NCBI RefSeq assembly: GCF_932526225.1
Contig: NC_064043.1
Location: 5,757,501 to 5,821,500 of the forward strand
Source of the DNA: Nematostella vectensis
Taxonomy: Eukaryota; Cnidaria; Anthozoa; Actiniaria; Edwardsiidae
Direction of reading: 5' to 3'
Length of the DNA stretch: 64,000 nucleotides
A program made the position numbers and the translations under genes. Positions 60,501 through 64,000 of the stretch are shown one piece after another. A model generated the notes under the pieces. The model was not told the DNA's origin, ran no database searches, and saw nothing but the letters and a program-made list of their open reading frames with translations. Every line of letters begins with the position of its first letter. The stretch's first letter is position 1.

Positions 60501-63500
60501 TCTACACTTTTTGCCTCGACTCTCTCCTTCCCAGCTGGTTATATCTCTCCCCCCCTCTTCTCCTACCAACTCTATCCAACTGTGGTTAAGCAATTTGCAA
60601 AAAGCTCCAGCATCGGCCATCATTTTTTGCGCAGTGTCGCTCGAATGACCACAAGACAAAGTACATACTGGGCAGCGAGACTTCGCCAGGGATTGCTGAT
60701 GGCGGTCCATAGGAGGCTCAAGACTATGTTTGGTCATACACTTATGACGCAAGAATCCCCATGAACCCCCTTGTCTTGTCTTTCTTACCAAATCCCTTCC
60801 CTCCTACCTTTCCAACTGTGCTTTCATTGAAGTATTTACGGACGTAGAGCGTCCCGAGGGGTACCCCCAGGTTATCGTTGGTTATACTTGTGCATGTACG
60901 CCACCGCGGCTCCTGTTCCTTCACGCCTGAGATCTTGTGGTTGAACACGGCGCGCGCCTTGCGGAACGGCTTGGACAGGAGACTGATCTTATCGCGTATC
61001 ATCTGCCATACAACGTAGTTTGACAACAACCTGTGGACAAGCGGTAAGCTTTATTGCAACGAGCCAGGCTATATCACGGGGTGCCCGCGGGCCTAATAGG
61101 GAACTTAGGCAACCACGACAAGACTAAGAAAAGGTTTTTCCCGGGTTCTCCGGTTTTCCTCACTTTAGAAAAACAACAATTTCCGTGGTCTGACATGAGT
61201 TGTATGACGTCTGCCAGAGGCGCCTTTCTATGCGTTCGTCCACGTTGCAAGATGGTTACCTTCGACAAATCTATTTCATTCATTTCATTTGAACACTAAG
61301 ACTCACTCTTTAGGCGTCTCCTTTATGATATCGTTCATCTTGCTCAAGTATGTGGATGGCGTTGCCAGGACAACGTCAGCGTCGGTCACGTGGGCGCCGC
61401 GAAAGATCGCTTGCATGTGCTTCAGCCAAGGAAACTGGGGCACGCATAAGAGAGAGACGTACTACGTTAGTCTAAAGCCAATATTTAGTTGACAACTATA
61501 TTTGTTGGCATCTACACTAGAAATTTTTTATGAGTGACAATTTTAGATTGCCGAGAAAAGCAAACCTTATAGCTTTTGAGCGCCGAAATTGCTCCATCTA
61601 GCATATAAAAATTGTCAAATAAAAATTGTTAGGATCTAGGGATGTCGTGATTATATCATGCGGCTCCATCCTGATAGCCGGTGTTCTGATTGCAACCTGG
61701 TACCTAATTAGGTCATTTCGTATTGAAACAACTTCAAACACTTTCCTTTTTCCCTCCCCCCTACACCTCCTCCTCCTGGATACGAGTCTTGATTGGGTAA
61801 ATACGGATGTTAGTGCTTCTTCGAAAGGTACACTATTCAATCCTCCCCCCCCCCCCCTCATTTTCAGAGTGTATATTTGCAACGCAAGGTAGGAAATAAG
61901 TGTACCACGAGATATGTGGGTAGGTAGAGAGGGGGAGAGTGGTGGCTGAAAAACCCTGTTCCCGACCTACGCTATACGGTTTTTACCCACCCCGGGGACG
62001 AGCTTGATAAGATGATGGAGCTTTATTCGTCGGTAGATTCCGTCTGCTTTATCCTCCGCGGAAGTGGTGATCTGAAACCACGATAAAATTGATCGCATAT
62101 TGCGCGGTCATTACAAAGATATCAGAAGCTTGCTGAAGTGTTATAAGCAAATCAAAGCAGGGTTTACCCATAGGTGAATCAGGGACCTTATGTTGCGCCA
62201 AGCTGTGTTCAAAAAGGCCTGACGCGAACATCACCTTCTCTGTGTGTATTCGCATTGGGGACTTTGAATGGTATTTGTTACTTGGTTGGCCTAAGTTAGA
62301 CTTCTACCCTAACTCTGACTGAGGGTAAGGCCCCAATCCCCACCCCCTTTTCTTGGTAAGTCATATTCCCCTCCAGTAATGGTTGAAATTACAAATAACA
62401 AATTATTACACAATTTACAAAATTGTGGCTGACAAAGGATTCTTTTATGCTTACATTTGCAAGTTTAGTTTCGAAGTCAACAATTTTTCTCATCTCTTTC
62501 GTTGCGTTACCCTTGATGCCCAGAAGCGTGGCAACCTTCGCCATGTACTCCACATATGTGTCGACCATCTACAAGTGGTCAAGATACACAGGTCAGCATA
62601 CGTAAGGGTGAAATATGTTAGTGATAAAAAGGTCATGGGCTTTTGTCGACCCTCTGCAAGTGGTCAAGATATACAGGTCAGCACACGAAAGGGTGAAATA
62701 TGTTAGTGATAAAAAGGTCATGGGCTATTGTCGCACCTCTGCAAGTGGTCAAGATACACAGGTCAGCATACGTAAGGGTGAAATATGTTAGTGATAAAAA
62801 GGTCATGGGCTTTTGTCGACCCTCTACAAGTGGTCAAGATACACAGGTCAGCATACGTAAGGGTGAAAATATGTTAGTGATAAAAAGGTCACGGGCTTTT
62901 GTCGACCCTCTACAAGTGGTCAAGATATACAGGTCAGCACACGATAGGGTGAAATATGTTAGTGACAAAAAGGTCATAGGCAATTCTCGCACCTCTGGGT
63001 GTTTGAAGTAAATCTCCCTCTGTAGACTCAGTCCTGATTGGTCCACCTACGATACAAAGAATTGTTACCAAACATAGCACCACGACACGCTTTACCTGAT
63101 AACTAAAAATTCGCGATGTTATCGTAATTTGCAGTTGGCTGTATTGTTTGCGAAATAAGAGTGTTCGCCAAGATCTGCTGTGGGGGGTCTCGCAGATTAT
63201 GCAACTCGAGTCGTAGAGTGAAAATCAGACTAAGACTCCGCTACGATGCTCGACTACGAAAGTCGAAGTGTGTCTAAGACTTGTCGTGGTCAGATCGCAT
63301 ACGTTTCACCGTAATCGTGCTGTCTAAATCGGCCAATACAGGCGCGTACAAAGGGGTGCGCGCACACACCTCCTCCCCTCCCCCTTGGCCACCGAAAACT
63401 GGGGGCATTTCTTAATGAAATTTCGTCAAATACTATCGTTTTCCATATGATACCTATGGCTGCGCCCCCCCCCCCCCCCCCCCCCATCCTCAGCCAATCC

Positions 63501-64000
63501 TGGGTTATATATTTTTTGAGCTTTCAATGATCTGTGCTGTTTCACCTTCACGTCTTACACACTTCCCTTTTCTTACTTTTCGTACTCTCTCCCCTGCACA
63601 CCCTTCACCATGTGATGTCTAGTGAAGTTGAGATGATCGTTAGTGACCTCTTTCCCACCACCCCTGCTCATTCCTCGCGGTACCCCACTTTCCCCTTTGC
63701 ATACCCATTACCTTGATTAAGTGTCTAGTGGAGTTAAGATGATCGTTTGTGACTTCCACTGAGAAGAACGGACTTGCCGGGTAATACGTGCTCTGAAGTT
63801 TTCTTAGCACGTCATACGCGTCCCATTTTTCCTTATTCCAACTCTTATCATTACACAGGCTCCACGACCCCAACTGGCGAATAAGCTTCATCAGGGGTCT
63901 GGTGCCAAGTCGTTCTATTGTCTTAGTATCCATACATGATCTGTAGAAATCCTTCGCTTTTCGCAGAGCTTGGTTCTCAGGGAGTGTCTCTATGTAACTA
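54522..64000 (-). CDS. M13 family zinc metallopeptidase (neprilysin/ECE-like), 3' 17 exons; 5' end beyond window
   Basis: Minus-strand exons, 5' to 3': 63712 to at least 64000, 62993-63046, 62455-62568, 61991-62071, 61307-61434, 60808-61030, 60239-60337, 60010-60087, 59832-59935, 59333-59391, 58791-58845, 58220-58287, 57494-57624, 56896-56961, 55545-55643, 55003-55079, 54522-54621. All junctions keep frame. The visible ectodomain includes [17 protein letters not shown], the substrate-binding [11 protein letters not shown] (NAxY), the zinc motif GHEMTHGFD (HExxH), DENIADNGG (third zinc ligand Glu), SPPKFRVIGTL and C-terminal KKKCEVW. Family members are type II membrane or secreted peptidases that cleave small peptides outside the cell. 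The N-terminal cytoplasmic and membrane part is missing, so neprilysin, ECE or another subtype cannot be chosen. The donor after FQK (GTCGGG at 60238) is unusual. Confidence 0.93.
56081..56242. mobile_element. MITE with CAGGCCCGTACC terminal inverted repeats, copy 2
   Basis: It starts CAGGCCCGTACCAAGG and ends ATGGGTACGGGCCTG. The ends match the copies at 40807 and 58535 in style, but the interior (GGGAGGTGCGAAATCC) differs, so it is probably a related subfamily. It lies in an intron of the M13 gene. Confidence 0.75.
56400..56775 (+). repeat. 16-bp (TGCTGTTATGTCGTTA)n minisatellite in M13 intron
   Basis: More than 20 copies of TGCTGTTATGTCGTTA with variants TGTTGATA and TGTTGTTA. It lies in the intron between exons 56896-56961 and 55545-55643 and does not touch a splice site. 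The flanking text (ACATAACAACATAACATCGACATAA before, TGTCGCCAGTGTG after) suggests a partly palindromic origin. Confidence 0.92.
57055..57516 (-). repeat. ~29-bp minisatellite that amplifies an M13 exon end and its 5' splice site
   Basis: About 15 units. On the minus strand each unit reads AAATACCCG/GTAAATGTGACATC plus CTTTCCC or a variant. The unit nearest the exon overlaps the coding end (KYP, ending 57494), so AAATACCCG is exon sequence and GTAAAT is the true donor. About half the units read CAATACCCG with CTTCA instead of CTTTCCC. The array occupies the start of the intron that leads to the exon with the zinc ligand motif ENIADNGG. Confidence 0.95.
57690..58160 (+). repeat. (ATCATCACCACC)n-type simple repeat in M13 intron
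   Basis: About 470 bp of interrupted ATC, ACC and CAT triplets between the exons at 57494-57624 and 58220-58287. It resembles the GAT-rich repeats in ATG7 introns on the opposite strand. Confidence 0.8.
58535..58764. mobile_element. MITE with CAGGCC terminal inverted repeats, copy 3
   Basis: It starts CAGGCCCTTAGCCAAG and ends CTGGCTACGGTCCCG. The interior GCCCATTTAGCGGACC and GAGCGGACCTTCCAG matches the copy at 40807-40973. C-runs and CA-repeats have expanded inside it (58685-58740). Confidence 0.78.
62559..62998 (-). repeat. 85-bp tandem array forming an entire M13 intron with repeated 3' splice sites
   Basis: Five units of about 85 bp fill the intron 62569-62992. On the minus strand each unit starts AGGGTCGACA or AGGTGCGACA, passes TGACCTTTTTATCACTAACA and ends GACCACTTGTAG or GACCACTTGCAG. 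The last CTTGTAG is the real acceptor at 62569, followed by exon bases ATGGTCGACA that resemble the unit start. The real donor GAG/GTGCGA at 62993 resembles the GAGGTGCGACA seen inside units. The array therefore reads like one short intron copied five times. Confidence 0.9.
63340..63500. mobile_element. Dispersed repeat shared with 17410-17545
   Basis: Both loci carry GGCATTTCTTA-like, AAATACT, TTTTCCATATGATACCTATG (or TTTTTCCATAAGATACCTATG) and CTCAGCCAATCCTGGGT in the same order around homopolymer C or G runs. This is a repeat family, probably a non-autonomous element; its ends are not defined. Confidence 0.6.

Overview
This is 64 kb of an animal nuclear genome: genes are split into many short exons with GT-AG introns, there are no bacterial-style operons, and the gene content is metazoan (VGLL4, ATG7, EFCAB10, a SETMAR-type SET protein, an M13 metalloprotease, a BRICHOS protein). 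Compact introns, vertebrate-like exon sequences and abundant short palindromic elements and minisatellites suggest an early-branching invertebrate, most likely an anthozoan cnidarian such as a sea anemone. That assignment is inference; no species marker is present. I reconstructed gene models by reading splice sites and checking that every exon junction keeps frame.

Layout. 1-1.8 kb: last three exons of an EPHX2-like epoxide hydrolase (+). 2.6-9.6 kb: complete 11-exon GNS-like N-acetylglucosamine-6-sulfatase (+). 10.8-15.8 kb: a 5-kb array of about 80 copies of a 63-bp minisatellite, followed by about 6.5 kb with no gene that I can support. 22.6-28.2 kb: a six-exon secreted BRICHOS protein (+) whose C-terminal tail looks like a releasable six-cysteine hairpin peptide. 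30.3-32.5 kb: EFCAB10 (-), divergently paired at about 80 bp with a stand-alone SETMAR-type histone methyltransferase (+, 32.5-34.4 kb). 34.8-36.3 kb: two inverted-repeat elements and a tRNA-Ser(AGA) (-). 37.1-39.6 kb: VGLL4 (+), the Hippo/TEAD co-repressor. 41.4-53.5 kb: complete 20-exon ATG7 (+), the E1-like enzyme of autophagy. 54.5-64 kb: 3' 17 exons of an M13 (neprilysin/ECE-like) zinc metallopeptidase (-), convergent with ATG7 and running off the window end.

The genes are independent housekeeping or secreted-protein units rather than one pathway. Two themes stand out. First, the BRICHOS precursor carries a minimal furin site followed by a tail with a mirror-symmetric cysteine pattern (C4C9C5C9C4C), as expected for a three-rung disulfide beta-hairpin. 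Second, tandem repeats in this window repeatedly coincide with splice junctions: the ATG7 exon 19 donor is amplified nearly 40 times, an M13 exon donor about 15 times, a whole M13 intron is a five-unit array ending in repeated acceptors, and a GNS exon end with its donor is copied once. VGLL4 next to ATG7 also matches their adjacency in the human genome.
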